The notes below the pieces were generated by a model, which was given only the letters and a program-made list of their open reading frames with translations, did not search any database and had not been told where the DNA came from. Both the position numbers and the translations under genes were made by a program. Shown one piece after another: positions 54,356-62,764 of a DNA stretch of 64,000 nt. The stretch is from Burkholderia sp. HI2500 (lineage in GTDB: Bacteria; Pseudomonadota; Gammaproteobacteria; Burkholderiales; Burkholderiaceae). Location: positions 124,001 through 188,000 of the forward strand of contig NZ_NKFL01000007.1 of NCBI RefSeq assembly GCF_002223055.1, given 5' to 3'. Numbering within the stretch: position 1 is the stretch's first letter; every line of letters starts with the position of its first letter.

Positions 54356-55321
54356 ATGCGCTTCCGGTTCAATATATCTGCCGATCTGTTGTTGCTTGTC
54401 GTGGCTTTTATCTGGGGCACCAGCTATGCCGTGGTGAAAAGCGCATTGGTCGTCTACCCGGTGTTAGCTCTTTTGGCGTTGCGCTTCGGCATCACGTTCG
54501 TGCTGCTGTCGCCATCCCTGTGGTCGATACGCGGGTTGTCGCTTTCTCAGTGGGGCAGGATCGTCGGTGCCGGGTGCGTATTGCTCGGGATTTTCTTGGC
54601 CGAGACGTTCGGTGTGGGGATGACGACCGCCTCGAACGCTGCGTTTCTGATCAGCCTGTGCGTGGTGATGACGCCGCTGGTTGAATGGGCATGGCTCAGA
54701 CGCATGCCGCGCGGTATCGAGTGGGCGGCAACCGGACTTTCCGTTCTGGGCGCCTTTCTGCTCGGAGGAGGGCGATTCCATTTCACACCGGGTGATGCGC
54801 TGGTGGTACTTGCCGCGCTGTTACGCGCGATCAACGTGTGCGCAACGAAACGCGTCATGCAGAATCAGGCCGTGTCTCCACTGGCAATGACGGCCGTGCA
54901 ATCCGGCGTCGTGTCGCTTGGCTGCGCCATGCTCGCCGTGAGCGTCGCGAGGTCGCAATGGCAGCCCTTGCCTGCATTCGCCGGAAATGAAACTTTTTGG
55001 ATGATCGTCGTTTACCTGGTCGTCGGCTGCACGTTGTTTGCGTTCTTTGTGCAGAACTACGCGGTCAGTCGCAGCACCCCGACACGCGTCGCGCTATTGA
55101 TGGGCAGCGAGCCGGTTTTTGGTGCCGTGTTCGCATGTGCATGGCTTGGAGAACGTGTATCCGTGCTCGCATCGATCGGCGGCGGGCTGATCGTCCTCGC
55201 ATCGTTGCTGGCATCGATTCACGGAAAGGATCGGCGCAACCGGGATGCCATTTCGGAAGTTGAGGAGTCGAAAACGGCTGGCCACCTGACGTACGAACGT
55301 CGAGAACGCCAAGCGCTGTGA
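54356..55321 (+). CDS. EamA-family (drug/metabolite transporter) exporter
   Basis: The 321-residue inner-membrane protein has ten helices in two EamA repeats. The first begins LLLVVAFIWGTSYAVVKSALV; the second includes GDALVVLAALLRAINVCATKRVM and ends ALLMGSEPVFGAVFACAWLGE. Such proteins export amino acids, sugars or drugs; the substrate is not evident. A hydrophilic tail of about 30 residues follows the last helix. It is divergent from the LysR gene, which probably controls it. Confidence 0.9.
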   Translation: MRFRFNISADLLLLVVAFIWGTSYAVVKSALVVYPVLALLALRFGITFVLLSPSLWSIRGLSLSQWGRIVGAGCVLLGIFLAETFGVGMTTASNAAFLISLCVVMTPLVEWAWLRRMPRGIEWAATGLSVLGAFLLGGGRFHFTPGDALVVLAALLRAINVCATKRVMQNQAVSPLAMTAVQSGVVSLGCAMLAVSVARSQWQPLPAFAGNETFWMIVVYLVVGCTLFAFFVQNYAVSRSTPTRVALLMGSEPVFGAVFACAWLGERVSVLASIGGGLIVLASLLASIHGKDRRNRDAISEVEESKTAGHLTYERRERQAL

Positions 55322-55525
55322 AGCGTCAAGCGGTTGTTTCTCGACGCAGGGCGTCTCCCCATCCGCGTAGTGAGCCCGATATCAGTCAGTGGGCAGCCGA
55401 TCCGCAGCGCTCGCCCGGATCGGTTTCGCAAACGATGCGGTGTTCAGGAATGGAACGCATGATATGGACCGATCGGTTCCTGTTTCAACGTGCGCTTTCC
55501 GGCCGGGCAGCGCAATGCCGTCGTC

Positions 55526-55544
55526 GCGGACGGCGCGCGTCCGC
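55526..55544 (-). terminator. Terminator-like hairpin after the gabD-like gene
   Basis: GCGGACG and CGTCCGC form a seven-base stem with a five-base loop, four bases beyond the stop of the semialdehyde dehydrogenase gene. It lies in the convergent gap between that gene and the EamA gene. Confidence 0.5.
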
Positions 55545-55548
55545 CGGC

Positions 55549-57021
55549 TCAGTCCAGCCCGCCCTGGCACAGATACTTGATCGACAGGTAATCGTCGAGC
55601 CCATAGCGTGAACCTTCGCGGCCATAGCCCGATTCCTTCACGCCGCCGAACGGCGCGGCCTCGCTTGCGAGCGCGCCTTCGTTGATCCCGACGATGCCCG
55701 TTTCGAGCCGTGCCGACACGCGCGCGATGCGCCGCACGTCCTGCGTGTAGAAATACGCGGCGAGCCCGAACGGCGTGTCGTTCGCGGCGTCGACGGCTTC
55801 GTCCTCGGTATCGAAGCGAAACAGTGCGGCGATCGGGCCGAAGGTTTCCTCGCAGGTCAGCTGCATGTCGGCGGTGGCGTCGGCGAGCACCGTCGGCGCG
55901 TAATAGTTTGCGCCGAGCTCGGTCAGGCGCTTGCCGCCCGCCAGCACGCGCGCGCCGCGTTCAACGGCATCGCCGACGTGACGCGCGATCTTGTCCACCG
56001 CGCGCGCGTTGATCATCGGGCCGATCTGCGCGGCCGGGTCGGTCGCCGGCGCGACCTTCAACGCGGCGACGCGCGCGGCGAGCTTCTGCGCGAACGCATC
56101 GTAAACGCCGGCCTGCACGTACACGCGATTCGGCGAGACGCACGTCTGCCCGCCGTTGCGGAACTTCGCCGCCATCAGCCCGTCGACCGCGGCATCGAGC
56201 TCGGCGTCGTCGAACACGATGAACGGCGCATTGCCGCCCAACTCGAGCGAAAGCTTCTTCAGCGTCGCGGCCGAATCGCGCGCGAGCAGCTTGCCGACGG
56301 CCGTCGAGCCGGTGAACGTGATCTTGCGCACGCGGCTGTCGGCGAGCCAGTCGGCGGCCGCGTCGATGCCGCGCTCGCGCGACGCCGTGATCAGGTTCAG
56401 CACGCCCGCCGGCACGCCCGCTTCCTGCGCGAGGAACGCGAGCGCGAGCGCGGTGAGCGGCGTGTCCTCCGCCGGCTTCGCGACGACCGTGCAGCCGGCC
56501 GCGAGCGCCGGTGCGATCTTGCGCGCGATCATCGCGAGCGGGAAGTTCCACGGCGTGATCGCCGCGACGACACCGATCGGCTCCTTCACCGCACTCAGCC
56601 GCTTGCCGCGCTGCTGCTGCGGAATGATGTCGCCGTACGTGCGCGTCGCTTCCTCGGCGAACCACAGCACGTACGACGCGCCGTACGCGACCTCGCCGCG
56701 CGCTTCCGCGAGCGGCTTGCCCTGTTCGCGCGACATCAGCTTCGCGAGATCGTCGGTATGCGCGACGATCGCCGCGTGCCATGCTCGCAGGATCGCCGCG
56801 CGGTCGCGAGCGGGCGTCGCGCGCCAGGCGGGCAGTGCGCGTACCGCCGCGTCGGTCGCTGCGCGTGCGTCTGCGGCGCCGCTGTCGGGTGCGTGGGCAA
56901 CGGTGTCGAGCGTGGCCGGATCGGTGACGGTGAAGCGGCGGCCGTCGAGCGCATCGCGCCAGGCGCCGTCGATCAGGTTGGCGGTGCGAACGAGTTCGGT
57001 TCGGGACAGCGTAAGCGGCAT
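55549..57021 (-). CDS. NAD(P)-dependent succinate-semialdehyde dehydrogenase (GabD-like)
   Basis: The 490-residue aldehyde dehydrogenase has ITPWNFPLAMIARKIAPAL, FTGSTAVGK, the general base Glu260 in LELGGNAPFIVFDD and the catalytic Cys294 in NGGQTCVSPNRVYV. The C-terminal VGINEGALASEAAPFGGVKESGYGREGS (split over residues about 445-472) is typical of GabD-type succinate or glutarate semialdehyde dehydrogenases. It would oxidise the semialdehyde formed by the aminotransferase encoded upstream. An Lrp-type regulator gene lies 109 bp upstream, all on the minus strand. Confidence 0.9.
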   Translation of the reverse strand: MPLTLSRTELVRTANLIDGAWRDALDGRRFTVTDPATLDTVAHAPDSGAADARAATDAAVRALPAWRATPARDRAAILRAWHAAIVAHTDDLAKLMSREQGKPLAEARGEVAYGASYVLWFAEEATRTYGDIIPQQQRGKRLSAVKEPIGVVAAITPWNFPLAMIARKIAPALAAGCTVVAKPAEDTPLTALALAFLAQEAGVPAGVLNLITASRERGIDAAADWLADSRVRKITFTGSTAVGKLLARDSAATLKKLSLELGGNAPFIVFDDAELDAAVDGLMAAKFRNGGQTCVSPNRVYVQAGVYDAFAQKLAARVAALKVAPATDPAAQIGPMINARAVDKIARHVGDAVERGARVLAGGKRLTELGANYYAPTVLADATADMQLTCEETFGPIAALFRFDTEDEAVDAANDTPFGLAAYFYTQDVRRIARVSARLETGIVGINEGALASEAAPFGGVKESGYGREGSRYGLDDYLSIKYLCQGGLD

Positions 57022-57130
57022 GACAGGTCCTTGGATGAAGCGGTTCGGCGGCGACGGCGGCGCGGCAGGCGCGCGACTGTCCCGTACGGACAGCGAAGCT
57101 GCCGTATTCGCGGGTGCCGCGCGCGGTGCG

Positions 57131-57628
57131 TCAGTGACGTTCGCCGAACAGCGATTCGAGCGGGTAGTGCCGTTTGACGAACGGCGACTTGATGATCACG
57201 TAACTGAAATACTTCTCGATGCCGATGTTCTGCTCGAGCAGCCCTTCGACGATCGTCTGGTAATGGCTCACGCTGCGCGTGATGAACTTCAGCAGATAGT
57301 CGTAGCCGCCGCTCGCGAGGTGGCATTCGACGATCTCGTCGACGTTGCGGATCGCCGCGACGAAGCGGTCGAAATCCTCGCGTCGATGGTCGGCCAGCGT
57401 GACTTCGGTGAACACGACCTGCACGTCGCCGAGTTTCTCGAGCTGGATGTGCGCGCCGTAGCCGCCGATGTAGCCGGCCTTCTCGAGCCGCTTCACGCGG
57501 ATCAGGCAGGGACTGGGCGACAGCCCGACCGCATCGGCCAGCTCGACGTTGGTCATGCGGCCGCGCTTCTGCAACTGGGAGAGGATGCGCAGGTCGATGC
57601 GATCCAGCTTGCTGTCCGTCATGTTCAC
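57131..57628 (-). CDS. Lrp/AsnC-family transcriptional regulator
   Basis: The 165-residue protein has the Lrp helix-turn-helix (LDRIDLRILSQLQKRGRMTNVELADAVGLSPSPCLIRVKRLEKAGYI, about residues 8-55) and a RAM effector domain (VVFTEVTLADHRREDFDRF, then VEECHL-like EIVECHLASGGYDYLLKF). It sits between the aminotransferase and the semialdehyde dehydrogenase genes in the same orientation and probably senses an amino acid to control them. Confidence 0.93.
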   Translation of the reverse strand: MNMTDSKLDRIDLRILSQLQKRGRMTNVELADAVGLSPSPCLIRVKRLEKAGYIGGYGAHIQLEKLGDVQVVFTEVTLADHRREDFDRFVAAIRNVDEIVECHLASGGYDYLLKFITRSVSHYQTIVEGLLEQNIGIEKYFSYVIIKSPFVKRHYPLESLFGERH

Positions 57629-57713
57629 GTGCGTCGGGAGTCGGAAAAATGGAATGTCCGGTTACTTTAGAGTCGAAAGATATCCGCCACAAGCCCGGCT
57701 TTCCCTCGGCCCG

Positions 57714-59114
57714 TCAGGCCGGCTGTGCGTGCGCGGCATCGAGCGCGCGTTGTACGCCCGAATCGGCCAGCACGTCGTCGAGCGTGTTGCGCACGCGTTC
57801 GAACAGCAGGTCGAACTCGCCCGCGGTGAAGCTCAGCGCCGGCGCGAAGCCGAGCACGCCGTCGCCGAACGCGCGGAACACCACGCCATTCGCGTACGCG
57901 GCGGCCGCGATCTTGTCCGGCACGTTCAGCACCGGGTCGAAGCGCGTCTTGTGCGCCTTGTCGGCGACCAGTTCGAGCGCGCCGAGCAGGCCGACCGAAC
58001 GCGCGTCGCCGACGAGCGGATGCGCGCGCAGCGCGTCGAGGCCCGCGGCAAAGCGGGGCGCCATCGCCTGGCCGTTCGCGAGCAGCCCGCCTTCGTGATA
58101 GAGCTTCAGCACCTCGAGGCCGATCGCCGCGCTGACCGGATGCGCGGAATACGTATGGCCGTGGCCGACCACCGGCGAATCGGCGCGGTCGCCCGCGATC
58201 CCTTCGTAGATTTCGTCGGACATCAGCACCGCGCCCATCGGCGCATAGCCGGCCGTCAGGCCCTTCGCGACGGTCATCAGGTCCGGATCGACCTGTTCGG
58301 CCTCGCAGGCGAACAGCGGGCCCGTGCGGCCGAAGCCGGTGATCACCTCGTCGGCGACGAACAGGATGCCGAGGCGCCGGCACGCATCGCGCATCGCCTT
58401 CAGCCAGCCGGCCGGCGGCACGATCACGCCGCCGGAGCCTTGCACCGGCTCGCAGAAGAACGCGGCGACGTTGTCCGCGCCGAGTTCGGCGACCTTCGCT
58501 TCGAGCGCGGCGACCGACGCGGCGATCAGCGCCTGCGGATCGTCGCCGAGCGGATGGCGGTACGGGTAGGGCGACGGAATGTGGTGCTGATCGGCCCGCG
58601 GCAGGTCGAAATGGCGATGGAACGCCGGCAGCGCGGTGAGGCCGGCGCCGATCGACGACGAGCCGTGATAGCCGCGCTCCAGCGCGATCATGTGCTTTTT
58701 CGACGGGCGGCCGGTCGCGTTGAAATAGTGCGTGATGAAACGGATCGCGGAATCGACCGCGTCCGAGCCGCCGAGCGTGAAGTACACGCGGTTCAGCGAC
58801 GGCGGCGCGAGCGCGGCGAGCCGTTCGGCGAGTTCGATTGCCGGCTGCGAGCCGAAATGGAAATAACCGGTCGCATAAGGCAGCTTCGCCAACTGGTCGG
58901 CGGCGGCCTTCACGATGCTGTCGCGGCCGTAGCCGACGTTCACGCACCACAGGCCCGAGAACGCGTCGAGCAGCGTGTGGCCCGCGGCGTCGCGCAGGAA
59001 CACGCCGTCCGCGGATTCGAGCACGGTGACGCCGCGCGCCTCGTGCGCACGGTAATTGACGACGGGGTGGATCAGGTGTTGACGATCGGCTTCGATCAGC
59101 GCGGCTTGTTTCAT
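57714..59114 (-). CDS. Class III (omega) aminotransferase, probably putrescine/GABA/beta-alanine type
   Basis: The 466-residue PLP enzyme has a fold type I signature with PLP Lys284 in LMTVAKGLTAGYAPMG, Asp255 in FVADEVITGFGRTG and the SDAVDSAIRF phosphate-binding segment near residue 117. The active-site entry YFHFGSQPAIELAERLA and LERGYHGSSSIGAGLTAL resemble omega-amino acid:pyruvate aminotransferases and the putrescine aminotransferase SpuC. With the GabD-like dehydrogenase and Lrp regulator downstream, it likely converts GABA or a related omega-amino compound to a semialdehyde. The exact amine cannot be determined. Confidence 0.91.
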   Translation of the reverse strand: MKQAALIEADRQHLIHPVVNYRAHEARGVTVLESADGVFLRDAAGHTLLDAFSGLWCVNVGYGRDSIVKAAADQLAKLPYATGYFHFGSQPAIELAERLAALAPPSLNRVYFTLGGSDAVDSAIRFITHYFNATGRPSKKHMIALERGYHGSSSIGAGLTALPAFHRHFDLPRADQHHIPSPYPYRHPLGDDPQALIAASVAALEAKVAELGADNVAAFFCEPVQGSGGVIVPPAGWLKAMRDACRRLGILFVADEVITGFGRTGPLFACEAEQVDPDLMTVAKGLTAGYAPMGAVLMSDEIYEGIAGDRADSPVVGHGHTYSAHPVSAAIGLEVLKLYHEGGLLANGQAMAPRFAAGLDALRAHPLVGDARSVGLLGALELVADKAHKTRFDPVLNVPDKIAAAAYANGVVFRAFGDGVLGFAPALSFTAGEFDLLFERVRNTLDDVLADSGVQRALDAAHAQPA

Positions 59115-59275
59115 GGGAAGGCGGGACTCTCGTCAGGTGTCAGCGGTGAGTTCATGCTAACGGGCGAGAAATCCGGATGCGTCTTCAATTTGCGGCCCGA
59201 AACGTATGCGCGCGGCGTTTGTGCGGGGCGCTTCGGCATTTTCTGCTGCGCGCCCCGTGCGGCCGGACATGGACG

Positions 59276-60202
59276 TCAGTAGCCGCGCGCGCGATCGACG
59301 ACGCCGATCATCGGCTGGCCCGCGCGATGGCGCGCGAGGTTCGCGAGCACCGCGTCGACCGCGGTGTCGGGCCGCGTCGCGCTGGCGATGTGCGGCGTGA
59401 TGCGGATGCGCGGATGGTTCCAGAACGGATGGCCGGCCGGCAGCGGTTCGGGATCCGTCACGTCGAGGATCGCGCTGTCGAGGCGGCCGCTCGCGAGCGC
59501 CGCGAGCAGCGCGGCTTCATCGAGCTGCGGGCCGCGCCCGACTTGCACGAGCGACGCGCCGGCCGGCAGCGCATCGAACACGCGTGCGCCGAGCAGTCCG
59601 CGCGTGCTGTCGGTCAGCGGCAGCAGGCAGATCAGGATGTCGGTGCGCGCCAGGAACGCGTCGAGCGCCGCGTCGCCCGCGTAGCAGTCGATGCCGTCGA
59701 GCGTGCGCGGCGTGCGGCTCCAGCCGGCGCACGGGAAACCGAAGCGCCGCAGCGTGTCGAGCACGGTCTGGCCGAGCGTGCCGAGCCCGAGCACGCCGAC
59801 GCGCCGCGACGCGGCCGCGCGCACCGGTTTCTCGTGCCACACCTGCTCGCGCTGCTGCGCGGCATAGTCGAACAGGTCGCGATGGATCGTCAGCACGGCC
59901 TGCGTCACATACTCGACCATCCCTTCGACGATACCGGGCTCGATCATCCGCACGACCGGAATGTGTGCGGGCACGCGCGACAGGTCGAACTGGTCGATGC
60001 CGGCGCCGACCGAGAACACGACTTCGAGATTCGGCAACAGCGCGACCGGATCGTCCGGCGGCTGCCAGGCGGCGAGATAGCGGACGGCCGCGGCGTCGCC
60101 GAGGTCCGGCCAGATCCGGAACGGCAGATCGGGCGCCTGTTGCGCGAAGCGTGCCGCCCACTGCGCGCCGCGCACCGGGTCGGCCTTGTAGAGAAAGCTC
60201 AT
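59276..60202 (-). CDS. Glyoxylate/hydroxypyruvate reductase A-like (D-2-hydroxyacid dehydrogenase)
   Basis: The 308-residue protein is of the D-isomer 2-hydroxyacid dehydrogenase family, GhrA branch. It has the NAD(P) Rossmann motif VGVLGLGTLGQTVLDTLRRFG, substrate-binding SVGAGIDQFD, the catalytic Arg region VQVGRGPQLDEAAL, Glu in DVTDPEPLP and His in RITPHIAS. It reduces glyoxylate or hydroxypyruvate in the cytoplasm. It lies 12 bp behind a GNAT gene in the same direction, so both are probably one operon. Confidence 0.9.
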   Translation of the reverse strand: MSFLYKADPVRGAQWAARFAQQAPDLPFRIWPDLGDAAAVRYLAAWQPPDDPVALLPNLEVVFSVGAGIDQFDLSRVPAHIPVVRMIEPGIVEGMVEYVTQAVLTIHRDLFDYAAQQREQVWHEKPVRAAASRRVGVLGLGTLGQTVLDTLRRFGFPCAGWSRTPRTLDGIDCYAGDAALDAFLARTDILICLLPLTDSTRGLLGARVFDALPAGASLVQVGRGPQLDEAALLAALASGRLDSAILDVTDPEPLPAGHPFWNHPRIRITPHIASATRPDTAVDAVLANLARHRAGQPMIGVVDRARGY

Positions 60203-60214
60203 CGTGTGTCCCGT

Positions 60215-61075
60215 TCAGCCGAGCGCCTGGCTCACGATCGCGAACGCGCGCAGCGCCGGGTCGCGCGCGGGCGTCGTGCCGCGCGCCATCGCGACGACGG
60301 TATCGACGCGCGGCAGCCCGAGCCCGTCCAGCCAGTCGGACAGCCCGCTGTCGCTCGGCAGGTCGACCCGCACGAACATCCCTTCGTTCAGCGCGAGCCA
60401 GTGACTGATCAGCGCCTGCGCGCGCAGCGCATCCGGCGCGATCACCGGGCCGATCACGTGGCCCGGGCCGAAGCGGCGGAACAGCGCGAAGCCGAGCAGT
60501 TCGCCGTCGCGATCGAGCGCGATGCCGTTCGCGACGTCGAGCAGCGCGTCGGTGACCGCGCCGCGTTCGTAGCCGGCCGCGCGCGACGCGAGCGCGGCGA
60601 GGCGCGGCCCGTCGTTGGTGCCGAGCGGGCGCAGGCGCTCGCCGGGCGGCAGCGAGATCAGCGGCGGCCGGAACGCCGCGCCCTGATGCTGGTTGATCGT
60701 ATCGATCGGCGCGAAGCCGAACGCCGCGTACAGCGGCTCGCGTCCCGGCATCGCATGCAGAAACACGGTGCGGGTGCCGAAGCCGTCGAGCGCGCGGGCA
60801 AGGAGCTCGCGCTCGATCCCGCCGCCCGCGCGCTCGGGCGACACGATCACCATGCCGAGCGCCGCGTGCGATTCGCCGAGGCGCCAGCCCAGCGCGGTCC
60901 CCACGACGCCGGTCTCGTCTTCGGCCACGATGCCGCCGCCGAGCTGGAGCACGAAGCGCCAGTCCTCGAGCCGGTGCGGCCATTTGACCGCCTCCGACAG
61001 CCGATGGGCGGCCGGCAGGTCGGTGTCGGCGAACGGGCGATAGGTGAGCGTGCGGGAAGGGTTGAGGTCGGACAC
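60215..61075 (-). CDS. GNAT-family N-acetyltransferase (double-domain, Eis-like length)
   Basis: The 286-residue protein has an N-terminal acetyltransferase half (YRPFADTDLPAAHRLSEAVKWP, GWRLGESHAALGMVIVSPERAGGGIERELLARAL) with the acetyl-CoA loop near residue 80. A C-terminal second half follows (LGFALFRRFGPGHVIGPVIAPDALRAQAL). Two-domain GNATs of this length modify amino acids or amines, but substrate is unknown. The start is GTG at 61075 with GGAG seven bases upstream. It leads the ghrA-like gene. Confidence 0.85.
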   Translation of the reverse strand: MSDLNPSRTLTYRPFADTDLPAAHRLSEAVKWPHRLEDWRFVLQLGGGIVAEDETGVVGTALGWRLGESHAALGMVIVSPERAGGGIERELLARALDGFGTRTVFLHAMPGREPLYAAFGFAPIDTINQHQGAAFRPPLISLPPGERLRPLGTNDGPRLAALASRAAGYERGAVTDALLDVANGIALDRDGELLGFALFRRFGPGHVIGPVIAPDALRAQALISHWLALNEGMFVRVDLPSDSGLSDWLDGLGLPRVDTVVAMARGTTPARDPALRAFAIVSQALG

Positions 61076-61546
61076 GCCGGACTCCGGATGGGTGGAAATG
61101 ACGCATTCACTCTGCCAGCGCGGGTGCGGCGCGGATAGGACGATTCGCCTGTTTTCCGCCGCTGACGGGCGCGCCCGCGAGATCGATGCAAACCCGTTCG
61201 ATCGACGCGGACGAACGCGCGGATCGTGCCGGCGCGGCCGGTCAATCCCGCCACTCGTGCTGTGCGAACGCCACTACGATTCATGCACGGCGGCGCTGCC
61301 GCCTGCCGGCGGGCCGCACGGTAGGCGAGCCCGCTGCGGCAGCACGGCGGCCACCGGCCGGCCCCGCCCAGCCGCGCCGCGCCCGATCGCACCGCAGATC
61401 GTGCTGCATGCGCCGGGCAACTTGCGGCGATTGTGCGTTTTGAGCGGCGCCGAACGATGCGCGCACGACTTTTTGCCCTGATTCAATTTCGTTAAACCCA
61501 GCCCATCCCCGGCCCTGCCGGGGCTTCACACCGACAGGACCTGACC
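61076..61546. other. Divergent intergenic region between GNAT and haloacid dehalogenase genes
   Basis: A 471-bp divergent gap that must contain promoters for both directions. Near the right end CCCCGG-N5-CCGGGG (61507-61523) forms a short hairpin in the presumed leader of the dehalogenase gene. No gene is supported. Confidence 0.45.
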
Positions 61547-62215
61547 ATGATCCAGTTTGAACCGAAGTACATCACCTTCGACTGCTACGGCACGCTGACC
61601 CATTTCCGGATGGCCGAGACGGCGCGCGAAATCTATGCGGACCGCCTGTCGCCGGCCACGATGGAGGCCTTCGTGCGCGCGTTCGCCGCCTATCGGCTCG
61701 ACGAGGTGCTGGGCGCATGGAAGCCGTACCGTGACGTCGTCGTCAACTCGGTCCGTCGCACCTGCGCGCGGCTCGGCGTGACGTTCGACGAAGCCGAGGC
61801 CGAGCTGTTCTATCACGCGGTGCCGACCTGGGGCCCGCACCCGGACGTGCCGGCCGGGCTGTCGCGGCTGGCGTCGAAGTACAAGCTGGTGATCCTGTCG
61901 AATGCGATGGACGACCAGATCATGAGCAACGTCGACAAGCTCGGCGCGCCGTTCCATGCGGTGTTCACCGCGCAGCAGGCGCAGTCGTACAAGCCGCGCA
62001 TGCAGGGCTTCGAGTACATGTTCGACAAGCTCGGCTGCAAGCCGGAGGACGTGCTGCACGTGTCGTCGAGTCTGCGCTACGACCTGATGACGGCCGAGGA
62101 TCTCGGGATCAGGCACAAGGCGTTCGTGAACCGCGGCCACGAGCCGGGCACGCCGTTCTACAACTATTACGAAGTGTCGGATATTGGCCAGCTCGCGACG
62201 CAGCTTGGGCTGTAA
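61547..62215 (+). CDS. Haloacid dehalogenase type II-like hydrolase
   Basis: The 222-residue HAD-superfamily protein starts with the nucleophile Asp12 in KYITFDCYGTLTHF. It continues with LVILSNAMDDQIMSNVDKLG (motif II Ser/Asn), the conserved Lys in YKPRMQGFEYMF and motif III acidic residues in SSSLRYDLMTAEDLG. L-2-haloacid dehalogenases have the same order and length. The natural substrate may be another phospho- or halo-acid. Start supported by an AGGACC leader. It is divergent from the GNAT gene and followed by a strong terminator hairpin. Confidence 0.88.
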   Translation: MIQFEPKYITFDCYGTLTHFRMAETAREIYADRLSPATMEAFVRAFAAYRLDEVLGAWKPYRDVVVNSVRRTCARLGVTFDEAEAELFYHAVPTWGPHPDVPAGLSRLASKYKLVILSNAMDDQIMSNVDKLGAPFHAVFTAQQAQSYKPRMQGFEYMFDKLGCKPEDVLHVSSSLRYDLMTAEDLGIRHKAFVNRGHEPGTPFYNYYEVSDIGQLATQLGL

Positions 62216-62239
62216 GCAGTACGTCGGCTGCGCGGCGTG

Positions 62240-62274
62240 CGTCGCGCGGCCTGCTGCCGGGCGGCCGCGCGACG
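62240..62274 (+). terminator. Terminator hairpin after the dehalogenase gene
   Basis: CGTCGCGCGGCC and GGCCGCGCGACG form a perfect 12-base stem around an 11-base loop, starting 24 bp after the dehalogenase stop. It is followed by GGAAAA rather than T's, so its strength is uncertain. Confidence 0.6.
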
Positions 62275-62450
62275 GGAAAACCCGCCCATGCGGCCGGCGC
62301 CGCAGCGGCGCACACGGGTGCGCGCCTTGCACCGCGCCGTCGGGCTCCACGTTTCGACGCATCGAGGCCGCGACCAATCCTCTGAACTTTCACAGGCACC
62401 TGCCGCGCGCGGTGGGCCGCCGCGCATCGGCACGCAGCCGGTATGGGGCG

Positions 62451-62480
62451 ACATCAGTCGACATCAGCCGACATCGACCC
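62451..62480 (+). repeat. Three tandem decamers ahead of the ABC binding protein gene
   Basis: ACATCAGTCG, ACATCAGCCG and ACATCGACCC follow one another without gap, one per helical turn, 285 bp upstream of the binding protein start. Such helically phased direct repeats can be operator sites. Confidence 0.45.
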
Positions 62481-62764
62481 GCACGCGCCGGCTGCGCCGA
62501 TGCACCGCATGCGTGCGGGATGCGCGTCGGATCGGCGCGGCGAAACCGGCCGGAGTGCACGCAGCAAATCATGCTGCGCAGGCCACCCAAAACGGTCGAT
62601 TCGTATCGTGAGGGCGGCCCGAATCGGGACAACCGGCATTTTGGCGATGCTTAAATGAATTGCATGTGAACGACGCCGCGCCCGCCACCAGCACGCGGGT
62701 GCGGCGGGATTGAACAACCACGCTGGACCCAAGACCCCACTTTCCACAGTCAGGAGCAGTTCGG

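Larger units (their letters stand above)
62216..62764. other. Intergenic region before the peptide-type binding protein gene
   Basis: This 549-bp gap contains a terminator hairpin near the left end and a set of three direct repeats (62451-62480), and must hold the promoter of the following gene. The open frames in it are chance frames of GC-rich DNA. Confidence 0.45.
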
